A DNA stretch of 37,035 nucleotides from an uncultured Prevotella sp. GTDB taxonomy: Bacteria; Bacteroidota; Bacteroidia; Bacteroidales; Bacteroidaceae. The notes beneath the pieces are model-generated. The model did no database searches, was not told the DNA's origin, and saw nothing but the letters and a program-made list of their open reading frames with translations. Shown piece after piece: positions 17,291 to 26,040 of this stretch (position 1 is its first letter; each line of letters starts with the position of its first letter). The translations under genes were made by a program, and so were the position numbers. The stretch spans positions 1-37,035 of the forward strand of contig CAMOQW010000011.1 in NCBI GenBank assembly GCA_946623195.1, in the 5' to 3' direction.

Positions 17291-17872
17291 ATGACAAGAG
17301 AACAAGATATCAAGAATGCCGTGGAGGTGCTGCGTCGTGGCGGCGTCATCCTTTACCCTACCGACACCGTGTGGGGCATCGGCTGCGATGCCACCAATGC
17401 CGAGGCCGTCGCAAGGGTATATCAAATCAAACAGCGCGACGACTCGAAGGCACTCATCTGCCTGGTCGACAGCGATGCCCGCCTGCAGCGCTACGTCAGG
17501 AGGGTGCCTGATGTGGCCTGGCAGCTGATAGACAGTATGAAGGACAGCGACTCCAAACCTACTACCATCATTCTCGACGGTGCAGTCAATCTGGCCCCAA
17601 ACTTGATAGCTGAGGATGGCAGCATTGCCCTGCGCATCACTAACGAGGCCTTTTCTAAAGAGCTATGCTACCGGTTCCAGAAGGCACTGGTCAGCACCTC
17701 TGCCAATATCAGCGGTCAACCTGCTGCGCAGAATTATGCCGACATTGCCCCGGAACTGCTGGAAGCCGTCGACTATGTCTGCCAGTCGCGTCGCCAGGAG
17801 CATAAGCCCCATCAGCCCTCCAGCATCATCCGACTGAGGGAGGATGGCGAAGTGACCATCGTCAGGAGGTAA
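17291..17872 (+). CDS. tsaC: L-threonylcarbamoyladenylate synthase (YrdC/Sua5 domain)
   Basis: A 193-residue cytoplasmic enzyme that makes threonylcarbamoyl-AMP from Thr, bicarbonate and ATP for the t6A37 modification of tRNAs. Seen: the YrdC core ILYPTDTVWGIGCDA, the KQRDDSKALICLV strand and STSANISGQPA. It is the short YrdC form without the extra Sua5 C-terminal domain. The stop codon sits in the first unit of a ten-unit heptad repeat. Confidence 0.93.
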   Translation: MTREQDIKNAVEVLRRGGVILYPTDTVWGIGCDATNAEAVARVYQIKQRDDSKALICLVDSDARLQRYVRRVPDVAWQLIDSMKDSDSKPTTIILDGAVNLAPNLIAEDGSIALRITNEAFSKELCYRFQKALVSTSANISGQPAAQNYADIAPELLEAVDYVCQSRRQEHKPHQPSSIIRLREDGEVTIVRR

Positions 17873-17936
17873 GAGGTAAGAGGTAGGAAGTAAGTGGTAA
17901 GAAGTAAGAGGTAGGAAGTAAGAGGTAAGAAGTAAG
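17867..17936 (+). repeat. Ten 7-bp tandem repeats between tsaC and the ClC gene
   Basis: Units AGGTAAG, AGGTAAG, AGGTAGG, AAGTAAG, TGGTAAG and so on, ten in a row without slippage. The tsaC stop (17870-17872) is in unit 1 and the next ATG (17937) directly follows unit 10. Confidence 0.92.
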
Positions 17937-19718
17937 ATGGAGAAGTGGTTGCAACAGTTGCATGAGTGGCGTGTAGAACATGTCAGCGACAAGATGTTCC
18001 TCATCATCTTGGCATTGTTGGTGGGCTTCTTCTCGGCTGTGGCGGCCTTCGCCCTGCATGGCCTCATCAATCAGATTGTGGCCCTGCTGACGGGCCATTT
18101 CGCTGCCGACTCCTACAACTGGCTCTATCTGGTCTATCCCGTCATCGGCATCTATCTCACCAGCCTGTTTGTGCGTTATGTTGTCAAGGACAACATATCC
18201 CACGGCATCACCCGCATTCTCTATGCCATATCTTCCAACCGTTCGCGGCTGAAGCCCCATAACGTGTGGTCCAGCGTCATTGCGTCGGCTATCACCATCG
18301 GCTTTGGAGGTTCGGTGGGTGCCGAGGCACCTATCGTGCTGACGGGGTCGGCCATAGGCTCCAACATCGGGCAGATGCTCCGTCTTGACAACAAGACGCT
18401 GATGACACTCGTGGGCTGTGGTGCCGCCGGGGCCATTGCCGGCATCTTCAAGGCTCCGATAGCCGGACTGGTGTTCACGTTGGAAGTGCTCATGATCGAC
18501 CTGACGATGGCGTCGCTGTTGCCCATTCTGGTCAGCTGTGTCACGGCCACCTGTTTCACCTATATCTTCTCAGGCAATGCCGTGCTGTTCTCGTTCCATC
18601 TCGACAGCGACTGGACGGTGCAACGCGTGCCGGCCAGCATCCTGCTGGGTATCACCTGCGGACTGGTGTCGCTCTACTTCATCCGTACCATGAATGCCTG
18701 TGAAGACCTGTTTGCCCGCTTCAAGGACAAACCCTACGTGAAGTTGCTTATCGGCGGAGCTGTCCTGAGCACTCTCATCTTCCTCTTCCCGTCGCTCTAT
18801 GGCGAGGGCTATCATGCTATCAACCTACTACTCAATGGCCGTACCGAGGCAGACTGGGACCAGCTGCTCGACGGATCGCTGTTCTATGGCCATTCCGAAT
18901 ACCTGATATTGTATATAGGACTGGTGTTGCTCACAAAGGTCTTTGCCACCTCGGCAACCAATGGAGGCGGAGGCTGCGGCGGAACCTTTGCCCCCTCACT
19001 GTTCATTGGCTGCTTCACGGGCTTCCTCTTCTCGCGCCTGTGGAACATCCATCAGCTGGGTGTCTATGTCCCGGAGAAGAACTTCGCCCTCCTGGGTATG
19101 GCTGGTGTGATGTCGGGGGTGATGCACGCCCCGCTGACGGGTATCTTTCTGATAGCCGAAATCACCAGTGGCTACAATCTCTTTATGCCCCTCATGATAG
19201 TGTCCGTTTCGGCCTACCTCACCATTAACATCTTCGAGCCTCACTCCATCTACGGTATGCGTCTGGCCCGGCAGGGCCGTCTGGTGACCCACCATACCGA
19301 CCATGCCGTGCTGACGCTGATGAGTCTTGACTCCGTCATCGATCGTGACTACCAGTCCGTAGATCCCGACATGGAATTGGGGCAGATGGTCCATCAGATT
19401 AGCCGTTCGCGAAAGAGCGTGCTGCCCGTCACCGATGCTGCCGGCGCACTGCTGGGCGAAATCAACATTCTGAAAATCAGACATGTCGTGTTCCGTACGG
19501 AACTCTACCATCATTTCACGGCCAGCCAGCTGATGAGCGAACCAGCCGCTGTGCTGAGCGACCAGACACCCATGACTCAGGTGATGCGCACCTTCGAGCG
19601 CACCCAGGCCGACTGGCTGCCCGTGCTTGATGGCGACCACCACCTGAAAGGCTACATCTCACGCAAGCGGATGTACGACATGTACCGCAAAATGGTCCAC
19701 GACTTCAGTCAGGACTGA
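17937..19718 (+). CDS. ClC family chloride channel/antiporter with C-terminal CBS pair
   Basis: A 593-residue membrane protein: ClC core at about 20-440, two CBS domains at about 455-590. Seen: external gating glutamate Glu130 in GSVGAEAP (canonical GxEGP), selectivity segment GGGGCGGTFAPSLF, and the central Tyr in SGYNLFMP. Two deviations by eye alignment with CLC-ec1: SHGIT at 88-92 in place of GSGIP, and Glu183-Val184 where the internal proton glutamate (E203) would be Val. This favours a passive channel or a differently coupled exchanger (inference). CBS domains often bind adenine nucleotides. Confidence 0.92.
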   Translation: MEKWLQQLHEWRVEHVSDKMFLIILALLVGFFSAVAAFALHGLINQIVALLTGHFAADSYNWLYLVYPVIGIYLTSLFVRYVVKDNISHGITRILYAISSNRSRLKPHNVWSSVIASAITIGFGGSVGAEAPIVLTGSAIGSNIGQMLRLDNKTLMTLVGCGAAGAIAGIFKAPIAGLVFTLEVLMIDLTMASLLPILVSCVTATCFTYIFSGNAVLFSFHLDSDWTVQRVPASILLGITCGLVSLYFIRTMNACEDLFARFKDKPYVKLLIGGAVLSTLIFLFPSLYGEGYHAINLLLNGRTEADWDQLLDGSLFYGHSEYLILYIGLVLLTKVFATSATNGGGGCGGTFAPSLFIGCFTGFLFSRLWNIHQLGVYVPEKNFALLGMAGVMSGVMHAPLTGIFLIAEITSGYNLFMPLMIVSVSAYLTINIFEPHSIYGMRLARQGRLVTHHTDHAVLTLMSLDSVIDRDYQSVDPDMELGQMVHQISRSRKSVLPVTDAAGALLGEINILKIRHVVFRTELYHHFTASQLMSEPAAVLSDQTPMTQVMRTFERTQADWLPVLDGDHHLKGYISRKRMYDMYRKMVHDFSQD

Positions 19719-19749
19719 AATCATTACCTGAAAAAAAGAACCAATTCTT

Positions 19750-19780
19750 TTTGTTATGCCCTCAACTTTTCGTACCTTTG
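19750..19780 (+). promoter_or_regulatory. fmt promoter
   Basis: TTTG (19750-19753), 19 bases, TACCTTTG (19773-19780): perfect consensus. It lies downstream of an in-frame ATG at 19756 and so sets the fmt start at 19801. Confidence 0.8.
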
Positions 19781-19800
19781 CCTCTCCTAATGAGAAAAGT

Positions 19801-20763
19801 ATGAAGAAAGAAGATTTGAGAATAGTGTTTATGGGTACACCGGAGTTTGCTGTGGAGACCCTGAAGGCGCTGGTAGAGAATCAGTATAACGTGGTGGCAG
19901 TGGTGACGCAACCCGACAAACCGGTAGGCAGACACGGTTCTGTGCTGCAGCCCTCGCAAGTGAAGCAGTATGCTCTGCAGCAGGGACTGCCTGTGCTGCA
20001 ACCCGAGAAGATGAAGGACCCTGCCTTCGTGGAGCAGCTGCGCCGTTATGATGCCAACCTGCAGGTGGTGGTGGCTTTCCGGATGTTGCCGGAGGTAGTG
20101 TGGGCTATGCCTGAATATGGTACGTTTAACGTTCACGCCGCCCTGTTGCCGCAGTATCGTGGAGCTGCCCCCATTAACTGGGCCGTCATCAATGGCGAGA
20201 CGGAGACCGGAGTGACCACCTTCTTCCTAGACCACGACATAGATACTGGCCGCATCATTATGAAGAAGCCTTTTGCCATTCCCGACGAGGCAGATGTGGA
20301 GTATGTCTACGACGGACTGATGCACCTGGGCGCACAGATTTGTCTGGAAACCCTGGAGGCCATCATGGCTGCTGACGGCCATCCGGAGACGATGGCGCAA
20401 GAGGTTGCAGGGGAATTGAAGGCCGCTCCCAAAATATTCAAGGAAACCTGCCGGATTGGCTGGACGAAGACTGCCAAGCAGGTGTACGACTTTGTGCGGG
20501 GCCTGAGTCCGGTGCCCGGTGCCTGGACCACACTGGTGGCACCTGACGGCAAGGAGACGGCACTGAAAATCTATAAGACCCGCAAGACGGGCAGGAAAGG
20601 ACAGGGTAGCGGCACCATAGCCACCGATGGCAAGACGCTCTGCATTTCGGCTGCCGACGAACAACTGGAATTGCTGGAATTGCAACTGGCAGGCAAGAAG
20701 CGGATGTCAGCACGTGACTTCCTGAACGGCATGAAGGACTTGGAATCCTACGGCGTAAAATAA
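19801..20763 (+). CDS. fmt: Methionyl-tRNA formyltransferase
   Basis: A 320-residue enzyme that formylates initiator Met-tRNA using 10-formyl-THF. Seen: FMGTPEFAVETL, the catalytic signature NVHAALLPQYRGAAPINW (Asn-His) and the Asp in DHDIDTG, then the C-terminal OB-like domain with FVRGLSPVPGAW. The ATG at 19801 (MKKEDLRIVFMG) is used because the promoter is upstream of it and downstream of the alternative ATG. Confidence 0.97.
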   Translation: MKKEDLRIVFMGTPEFAVETLKALVENQYNVVAVVTQPDKPVGRHGSVLQPSQVKQYALQQGLPVLQPEKMKDPAFVEQLRRYDANLQVVVAFRMLPEVVWAMPEYGTFNVHAALLPQYRGAAPINWAVINGETETGVTTFFLDHDIDTGRIIMKKPFAIPDEADVEYVYDGLMHLGAQICLETLEAIMAADGHPETMAQEVAGELKAAPKIFKETCRIGWTKTAKQVYDFVRGLSPVPGAWTTLVAPDGKETALKIYKTRKTGRKGQGSGTIATDGKTLCISAADEQLELLELQLAGKKRMSARDFLNGMKDLESYGVK

Positions 20764-20784
20764 ATTTTGCTGCTGAGATAATAA

Positions 20785-20836
20785 ATAGGCAATCCGATAC
20801 GTTTCAATAGTAGTAACTTAAATTTGATTTGCCTAT
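20785..20836 (+). repeat. 8-bp inverted repeat upstream of rpe
   Basis: ATAGGCAA (20785-20792) and TTGCCTAT (20829-20836). The right arm covers the first two bases of a possible small-protein ATG (20835); TAAATTTG at 20819-20826 could be a -7 box. Confidence 0.5.
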
Positions 20837-20972
20837 GCAGAATTTTACTCACGAAGATTATCAGCCCAATCCGTCGACCATCCTGTTTTTGAAACAGTTT
20901 GCTCGAATGTGTAATACAAAGAAAAATCTGACGAATGGCTACAATGGTATCCCCGTCGCTGCTCGCTGCTGA
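20835..20972 (+). CDS. Possible 45-residue protein overlapping the rpe start
   Basis: ATG at 20835 opens a 45-codon frame (MQNFTHEDYQPNPSTILFLK, then QFARM...) ending at TGA inside rpe. The N-terminal 25 residues have a natural amphipathic composition (PNPSTILFLKQFAR), which I vaguely associate with unnamed short Bacteroidales proteins; the last 12 are the shifted rpe frame. It ends 38 bases into rpe and could couple rpe translation. It may equally be chance. Confidence 0.35.
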   Translation: MQNFTHEDYQPNPSTILFLKQFARMCNTKKNLTNGYNGIPVAARC

Positions 20973-21585
20973 TTTCCTGCATCTGGACAGCGAACTCGAC
21001 ATGATAAACCGCAGTGAGGCAGACTGGCTTCATCTGGATGTGATGGACGGCGTATTCGTTCCTAACATCTCGTTTGGCTTCCCGGTGCTGGAAGCCGTCG
21101 CAAGGAAGTGCACCAAACCTCTGGATGTCCACTACATGATAGTGCATCCAGAACTGTACATCAGCCAGACCGCCCGCTTGGGTGCCATGATGATGAATGT
21201 TCACGTGGAGGCCTGTACCCATCTGCATCGTACGGTGCAGGAGATTCACGATGCCGGCATGAAGGCGGGCGTGACGCTGAATCCCTCGTCGCCCGTATCG
21301 CTGTTGGAAGACATCATCGGCGATGTAGACATGGTGCTGCTGATGAGTGTCAACCCGGGATTTGGCGGACAGAAATTCATTGAGAATACTATTCAGAAGG
21401 TGAAGCGCCTGCGCCGGCTCATCAACGACAGCGGTTCGCGGGCATTGATAGAGGTGGACGGAGGCGTACAGGGTGAGACGGCCCCCCGACTGGTGGAGGC
21501 AGGAGTGGACGTGCTGGTCAGTGGTAGCTATGTATTCAAGAGTGCTACACCAGAAGATACCATCCGTCAGCTGAGGGCTCTTTAA
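20935..21585 (+). CDS. rpe: Ribulose-phosphate 3-epimerase
   Basis: A 216-residue metal-dependent TIM barrel of the pentose phosphate pathway, converting ribulose-5-P and xylulose-5-P. Seen: SPSLLAADF, the metal and catalytic residues in LHLDVMDGVFVPN and LDVHYMIVHPE, VNPGFGGQKFI and IEVDGGV, and the phosphate loop VSGSYVFKS. Its stop codon overlaps the stop of the convergent sigma-factor gene in TTTAAA. Confidence 0.97.
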   Translation: MATMVSPSLLAADFLHLDSELDMINRSEADWLHLDVMDGVFVPNISFGFPVLEAVARKCTKPLDVHYMIVHPELYISQTARLGAMMMNVHVEACTHLHRTVQEIHDAGMKAGVTLNPSSPVSLLEDIIGDVDMVLLMSVNPGFGGQKFIENTIQKVKRLRRLINDSGSRALIEVDGGVQGETAPRLVEAGVDVLVSGSYVFKSATPEDTIRQLRAL

Positions 21586-22181
21586 AGCTCTAAGTTGAGT
21601 TGTATTCTGTGCTGCTTGGCCATGCGACGCATGTTGATCAGTGCATAGCGCATGCGTCCCAATGATGTGTTGATACTGACCCCCGTAGCTTCTGCTATTT
21701 CCTTGAACGACAGGTCTTGATAGAAGCGCATGTAGACTACCTCGCGCTGGGCGGCAGGCAGCGTGTCCATGATGTGGCGCACGTCGGTCATAATCTGCGC
21801 GTTGACATATTCGTTCTCGCGGTTGATGTCCATCAGTCCTTCGCCCTTCAGCTTGCTGAGGTCGTTGTCTTCGGTCGGTTCCACAATGTGCTCACCCTTC
21901 TGCTGACGATAGGTGTCCATGATGACGTTGTGCGCGATGCGCGTCAGCCAGAACGAGAACTTGCCGGAGTCGGTGTATTTGCCCTCTTGCAGTTTGACAA
22001 TGACCTTGACGAAGGTGTCCTGAAACACATCGTTGGCTAGTTCAGGGTCGCGGACCACGAACAGAATGTAATTGTAGAGCTTCTGCTGATTACGAGTTAA
22101 TAACTCATCAAACGCTCTATTGTCTCCTTCTACATAACGCAAGGCCAACATTTCGTCGGTCAAGCCATCATATTTCTTCAT
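21582..22181 (-). CDS. RNA polymerase sigma factor, ECF (sigma-70 family)
   Basis: A 199-residue ECF sigma factor: region 2 from about residue 22 (AFDELLTRNQQKLYNYI, DVFQDTFVKVI, FSFWLTRIAHNVIMD) and region 4 near 140-185 (LPAAQREVVYMRFYQDLSF, then KEIAEATGVS). The ATG at 22181 (MKKYDGLTDEM) is chosen because the promoter at 22271-22302 lies downstream of the alternative start at 22301. No anti-sigma gene is next to it, so its signal is unknown; it resembles the housekeeping-type ECFs common in Bacteroidales. Confidence 0.93.
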   Translation of the reverse strand: MKKYDGLTDEMLALRYVEGDNRAFDELLTRNQQKLYNYILFVVRDPELANDVFQDTFVKVIVKLQEGKYTDSGKFSFWLTRIAHNVIMDTYRQQKGEHIVEPTEDNDLSKLKGEGLMDINRENEYVNAQIMTDVRHIMDTLPAAQREVVYMRFYQDLSFKEIAEATGVSINTSLGRMRYALINMRRMAKQHRIQLNLEL

Positions 22182-22270
22182 AGTTCTTGTTGCTTTTATG
22201 AAGTAGAGTTCTCGTCGATAGGCAGTTTGCTTTTTAGTTTCGTTATTAACTTTTGTTATTATTTCGGCTG

Positions 22271-22302
22271 CAAAAGTATATAAAAATATCAATTCTACCA
22301 AA
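22271..22302 (-). promoter_or_regulatory. Promoter of the ECF sigma gene
   Basis: On the minus strand TTTG (22299-22302), 20 bases, TACTTTTG (22271-22278): perfect consensus, leader of about 85 bases. Confidence 0.75.
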
Positions 22303-22316
22303 TATTTTTAGCAGAA

Positions 22317-22349
22317 ATTGCGTTTTTTCATGAAAATGTATTACCTTTG
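22317..22349 (+). promoter_or_regulatory. Promoter of the kinase-uridylyltransferase gene
   Basis: ATTG (22317-22320), 21 bases, TACCTTTG (22342-22349), 36 bases before the ATG; -33 has one mismatch. Confidence 0.65.
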
Positions 22350-22385
22350 TGCATATTTATAACCTAAAAAGAAAAGAAACAAAAC

Positions 22386-24320
22386 ATGCTTAAACTTTTC
22401 GTTCCGGGCCGTTTGTGCCTGTTTGGAGAACACACCGACTGGGCCGGCCACTACCGCACGATGAATGCCGACGTGCTGCCTGGTGCTTCCATCGTGACTG
22501 GTATTGAACAGGGTATTTATGCCGAGGTGGAGAAGTCTACCATCTTCGAGATGCATAGCGATGCTGCCCAGATAGACGATGTGTGGCGCGACTTCTCGTG
22601 TCGCATGAATGAAGCCGACTTGAAGCGCGTAGCCAAGTCGGGGTCCTTCTTCTGCTACTGTGCTGGTGTGGCGTCCTATATGTTGGAGTGGTACAAGGTG
22701 GGTGGCGTCCGCATCCGCATTACCTCCATGACCCTGCCCATGAAGAGCGGTCTGTCCTCGTCGGCAGCCATCTGTGTGCTTGTTGCGCGCGCGTTCAATT
22801 TATTATATAATCTGAACCTGAACACGCTGGGTGAGATGAACATTGCCTATCTGGGCGAGCTGCGTACCTCCAGTCGTTGCGGACGTCTGGACCAGGCTTG
22901 TGCCTTCGGTGTGAAGCCCAACCTGATGACTTTCGACGGCGACGAGATTGAGGTTACCGCGCTCAACGTCAAAAAACAGCTGTACTGGGTCTTTGCTGAC
23001 CTGTGTGCTTCGAAGGACACCATCAGGATTCTGTCGGACCTGAACAAGGCCTACCCCTTCGCTTCCAACGAAGCCGAGGAGAATCTGCACAAGGCCTTGG
23101 GCGAATGGAACCATGATATCGTCAACCGGGCTATTCGCTTTTTGGCCGAAGGCAACTGTGAGTCGTTGGGCAGCCTGATGACCGAGGCAGAGGAATTATT
23201 CGACAAGTATATCACCCCGATGTCGCCGGCCCTGAATGCGCCCAAGCTTCGCCAGGTGCTTCACGACCCGAAGATACAGTCCCTCATCTATGGCGGCAAG
23301 GGCGTAGGCTCGCATGGCGACGGCTCTGTGCAGTTCCTGGTGCGCGGCCCGGAGGCCCAGCAGCAACTCATCGACTATTTGGACGCGCAGGGAATGCACG
23401 CCTATCCGCTGACCATCCGTCCTGTCCACACCGTCCGCAAGGCCATTATCCCCGTGGCAGGCTTCGGCACCCGACTCTATCCGGCCACACGTGCGCTGAA
23501 GAAAGATTTTTTCCCCATTCCCTGTGCCGACGGCATGGTGCGCCCCGTTATCCTCATCTTGCTGGAGGAGCTTGTCAACAGCGGTGTGGAGGAAATCTGC
23601 CTGGTACTGGGGTCCGAGGATGATCGCATCCAATATACCGAATTCTTTGAGCGCCAGCTCAGTGAGGAGCATCTGCGCAAACTCAACAAGGAGGCTCAGG
23701 AGTATGAGAATCACATTCTCGACATTGGCAAGCGACTTCACTATGTCTATCAGCACGAGAAGCGCGGCTTTGGACATGCTGTCTATCAGGCGGCCGAGTT
23801 TGCCGGCGGCGACCCGGTGCTGCTGCTACTGGGCGACACCCTCTATCGCAGCGACAGCAACAAGCCATGTGCGCTGCAGCTGATTCAGGAATACGAGCGC
23901 TACAACCAGCTGCTGGTCAGCATCCATCCCATTCCGCTGGCCGATGTGAGTCATTACGGCATACTGGCAGGAGTCTGGGAAGACAAAGACCGCAGCATCC
24001 TCAACGTGTCGGTGATGAACGAGAAGCCCAAAGCCTCTTATGCTGAGGAGTTCCTGGGGGTGCGTAATGCGGAGGGCGAGAAGGAATACTACTCCGTATT
24101 CGGACAGTACATTCTGACGGCAGAAGTCTTCGACCAGTTGGCAGAAGATATTGCGAAGGCTGATGCCGACGGCGACCGGCTGCGCGAAATAGAATTGACT
24201 GCCGCTCTTGAGGCTGTTCGCCAGAAGAGCGGCATGATGGGTGTACGGCTGAAGGGCACCATGTATGACATGGGCAACCCGACAGCCTTGCGCCGTTGCG
24301 TCCAGAACTTTGCCAAGTAG
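22386..24320 (+). CDS. Bifunctional GHMP sugar kinase / UTP-sugar-1-phosphate uridylyltransferase
   Basis: One 644-residue frame with two enzymes. Residues 1-345 are a GHMP kinase: motif 1 PGRLCLFGEHTDWAG (7-21), ATP loop LPMKSGLSSSAAICVLVA (about 116-133), motif 3 GGKGVGSHGDGSVQFLV (about 303-319). Residues 349-644 are a GalU-like nucleotidyltransferase: AIIPVAGFGTRLYPATRAL, with the Lys-rich ALKKDFFPIP after it, HEKRGFGHAVYQAA and LLLLGDTLYRSD. The pair would convert a free sugar to its 1-phosphate and then to the UDP-sugar, a salvage route. The sugar is unknown: galactose, glucuronate, galacturonate or arabinose are possible. No frameshift or linker degeneracy is seen, so the fusion looks functional. 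Confidence 0.88.
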   Translation: MLKLFVPGRLCLFGEHTDWAGHYRTMNADVLPGASIVTGIEQGIYAEVEKSTIFEMHSDAAQIDDVWRDFSCRMNEADLKRVAKSGSFFCYCAGVASYMLEWYKVGGVRIRITSMTLPMKSGLSSSAAICVLVARAFNLLYNLNLNTLGEMNIAYLGELRTSSRCGRLDQACAFGVKPNLMTFDGDEIEVTALNVKKQLYWVFADLCASKDTIRILSDLNKAYPFASNEAEENLHKALGEWNHDIVNRAIRFLAEGNCESLGSLMTEAEELFDKYITPMSPALNAPKLRQVLHDPKIQSLIYGGKGVGSHGDGSVQFLVRGPEAQQQLIDYLDAQGMHAYPLTIRPVHTVRKAIIPVAGFGTRLYPATRALKKDFFPIPCADGMVRPVILILLEELVNSGVEEICLVLGSEDDRIQYTEFFERQLSEEHLRKLNKEAQEYENHILDIGKRLHYVYQHEKRGFGHAVYQAAEFAGGDPVLLLLGDTLYRSDSNKPCALQLIQEYERYNQLLVSIHPIPLADVSHYGILAGVWEDKDRSILNVSVMNEKPKASYAEEFLGVRNAEGEKEYYSVFGQYILTAEVFDQLAEDIAKADADGDRLREIELTAALEAVRQKSGMMGVRLKGTMYDMGNPTALRRCVQNFAK

Positions 24321-24324
24321 GGGC

Positions 24325-25209
24325 TTAGGGATGATATTCCTCAGCGCGCCGCATCAGATACCGGCCGTAGTCGTTCTTAATCATCGGCTCGGCCAGTTTC
24401 TTTAACTGTTCCCGGTCTATCCAGCCGCGCTTGTAGGCAATCTCCTCCAGACAGGCTACCTTCAGACCCTGTCGCTTCTCGATGACCTCAATGAAGGTGG
24501 AAGCCTCCGACAGTGAGTCGTGGGTGCCCGTGTCCAGCCAGGCAAAACCGCGCTGCAGCGTCTGTACCTTCAGGGTCTGGCGCTTCAGATACTCCTGGTT
24601 TACGGTAGTAATTTCCAGCTCGCCGCGTGCCGAGGGTTTGATGTTCTTAGCAATCTCAACCACACTGTTGGGGTAGAAATACAGACCCACTACGGCATAG
24701 TTCGATTTGGGTTTCTGGGGCTTCTCCTCAATGCTCAGGCAATTGCCGTCCTTGTCGAACTCAGCGACACCGTAGCGCTCAGGGTCGTTCACGTAATAGC
24801 CGAACACGGTGGATAGTCCGTTTGCTTCGGCATTCCGGACAGAATCCTTCAGCATACCTGTAAATCCGCTGCCGTAGAAGATGTTGTCACCCAAGACTAG
24901 GCAGACACAGTCGTCGCCGATAAACTGCTCGCCGATGATGAAAGCCTGAGCCAATCCGTCGGGGCTGGGCTGTTCGGCGTACTCGAAGCGTACGCCCAGT
25001 TCGGAGCCGTCGCCCAGCAGCCGTTGGAAGGCGGGCAGGTCGTAGGGGGTTGAAATAATCAGAATTTCGCGGATGCCGGCAAGCATCAGTGTGGAGATGG
25101 GGTAGTAAATCATGGGCTTGTCGAAAATGGGAATCAACTGTTTCGACACACCTTTCGTGATGGGATAGAGGCGCGTGCCGCTGCCTCCGGCTAAGACAAT
25201 ACCTTTCAT
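24325..25209 (-). CDS. rfbA: Glucose-1-phosphate thymidylyltransferase
   Basis: A 294-residue enzyme forming dTDP-glucose, the first step of dTDP-rhamnose synthesis. Seen: [60 protein letters not shown] and [12 protein letters not shown]. Length matches RmlA. Its stop is four bases from the stop of the convergent fusion gene. Confidence 0.97.
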   Translation of the reverse strand: MKGIVLAGGSGTRLYPITKGVSKQLIPIFDKPMIYYPISTLMLAGIREILIISTPYDLPAFQRLLGDGSELGVRFEYAEQPSPDGLAQAFIIGEQFIGDDCVCLVLGDNIFYGSGFTGMLKDSVRNAEANGLSTVFGYYVNDPERYGVAEFDKDGNCLSIEEKPQKPKSNYAVVGLYFYPNSVVEIAKNIKPSARGELEITTVNQEYLKRQTLKVQTLQRGFAWLDTGTHDSLSEASTFIEVIEKRQGLKVACLEEIAYKRGWIDREQLKKLAEPMIKNDYGRYLMRRAEEYHP

Positions 25210-25237
25210 ACGCTATTAAAAAAGTTGTTAGTGGGTG

Positions 25238-25269
25238 CGAAGGTACAAATAAAAAATGAGTTGACCAAA
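25238..25269 (-). promoter_or_regulatory. rfbA promoter
   Basis: On the minus strand TTTG (25266-25269), 20 bases, TACCTTCG (25238-25245; one mismatch to TAnnTTTG). Confidence 0.6.
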
Positions 25270-25321
25270 CAGTCGGTCGCTATTTCTTTTCGGTAAAATG
25301 AAAATAAAAAGTCAGATTTAT

Positions 25322-25352
25322 TTTGTTCTTTGCCCAGTTATTTGTACCTTTG
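25322..25352 (+). promoter_or_regulatory. Promoter of the 204-residue protein
   Basis: TTTG (25322-25325), 19 bases, TACCTTTG (25345-25352), 32 bases before the ATG. Confidence 0.8.
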
Positions 25353-25384
25353 CAGGCAATTATTTGATAATAAGACCATAAGAT

Positions 25385-25999
25385 ATGAGTTTTTTAAGTA
25401 AATTGTTCGGAAACAAAGAACCTGAACAGAAAATTGGCGGCATGGAGGACTTCATGACGCTCGTCCGTGTCTATTTCCAGGCAGTCATGGCTGCCGACCT
25501 CGGAATCACCAACTTGGCAGCGCTGCCCGACCTGCGGGTGTTCAAGGCCACGCTGAAGGTGCCCACCCAGAACAACAGGCTGGGACTGGCCGAGAAGTCG
25601 AAGTGTAAGAAGATGCTCCACGACCTGTATCAAATGGACGACAACTTCACCAAGGAAATAGAAACCAGTATCCGCAAGCGCTGCAAGAAGCCCCAGGATG
25701 TACAGACCTATATGTACCAGTTCTCAGGATTCTCGCAGGATTTGCTGATGCTGACCGGCAATCTGATGAAGTTCAAGCTCCGCCTGCCCAGCATCTTCAA
25801 GAGTGCCCTCCGCACCATGACAGAGAAGACCGTTAACGACATCTTCAACAAGAACGATTTTACTGATGCCGGCGTAATGAAAACCGTGGTGGCCATCCGC
25901 CAATATGCCCAGAAATTAGGCTATTCTCAACAGTGGACAACCGATTTCGTTTATCGCGTCGTGATGCTGGCTAAGAAGGAACCACGCCCCAAGGAATAA
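25385..25999 (+). CDS. Conserved hypothetical protein (204 aa)
   Basis: I do not recognise a named family. The protein is soluble, predicted largely helical and basic (MSFLSKLFGNKEPEQKIGG, CKKMLHDLYQMDD, RKRCKKPQDV), with no signal peptide, membrane segment or catalytic motif. It has its own perfect promoter and is followed after 90 bases by another promoter, so it is probably monocistronic. It precedes the zapA-rny group, but a link is not shown. Confidence 0.75.
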   Translation: MSFLSKLFGNKEPEQKIGGMEDFMTLVRVYFQAVMAADLGITNLAALPDLRVFKATLKVPTQNNRLGLAEKSKCKKMLHDLYQMDDNFTKEIETSIRKRCKKPQDVQTYMYQFSGFSQDLLMLTGNLMKFKLRLPSIFKSALRTMTEKTVNDIFNKNDFTDAGVMKTVVAIRQYAQKLGYSQQWTTDFVYRVVMLAKKEPRPKE

Positions 26000-26008
26000 A
26001 CGGAGAAT

Positions 26009-26030
26009 GTTAACAAATCGTAAAGTTAAC
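26009..26030. promoter_or_regulatory. Paired GTTAAC sites upstream of the zapA group
   Basis: GTTAAC at 26009-26014 and 26025-26030, 16 bases apart, just upstream of the promoter at 26041-26070. The palindromic hexamers could form an operator; this is only a pattern. Confidence 0.25.
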
Positions 26031-26040
26031 CGCTCGAAGC

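Noticed and set aside
17867..17936. CRISPR-like array
   Set aside because: Units are 7 bp with no spacers; no cas genes; it is a simple tandem repeat.
22181..22301. N-terminally extended ECF sigma factor
   Set aside because: The extension starts upstream of the promoter -7 box and has no region 2 homology.
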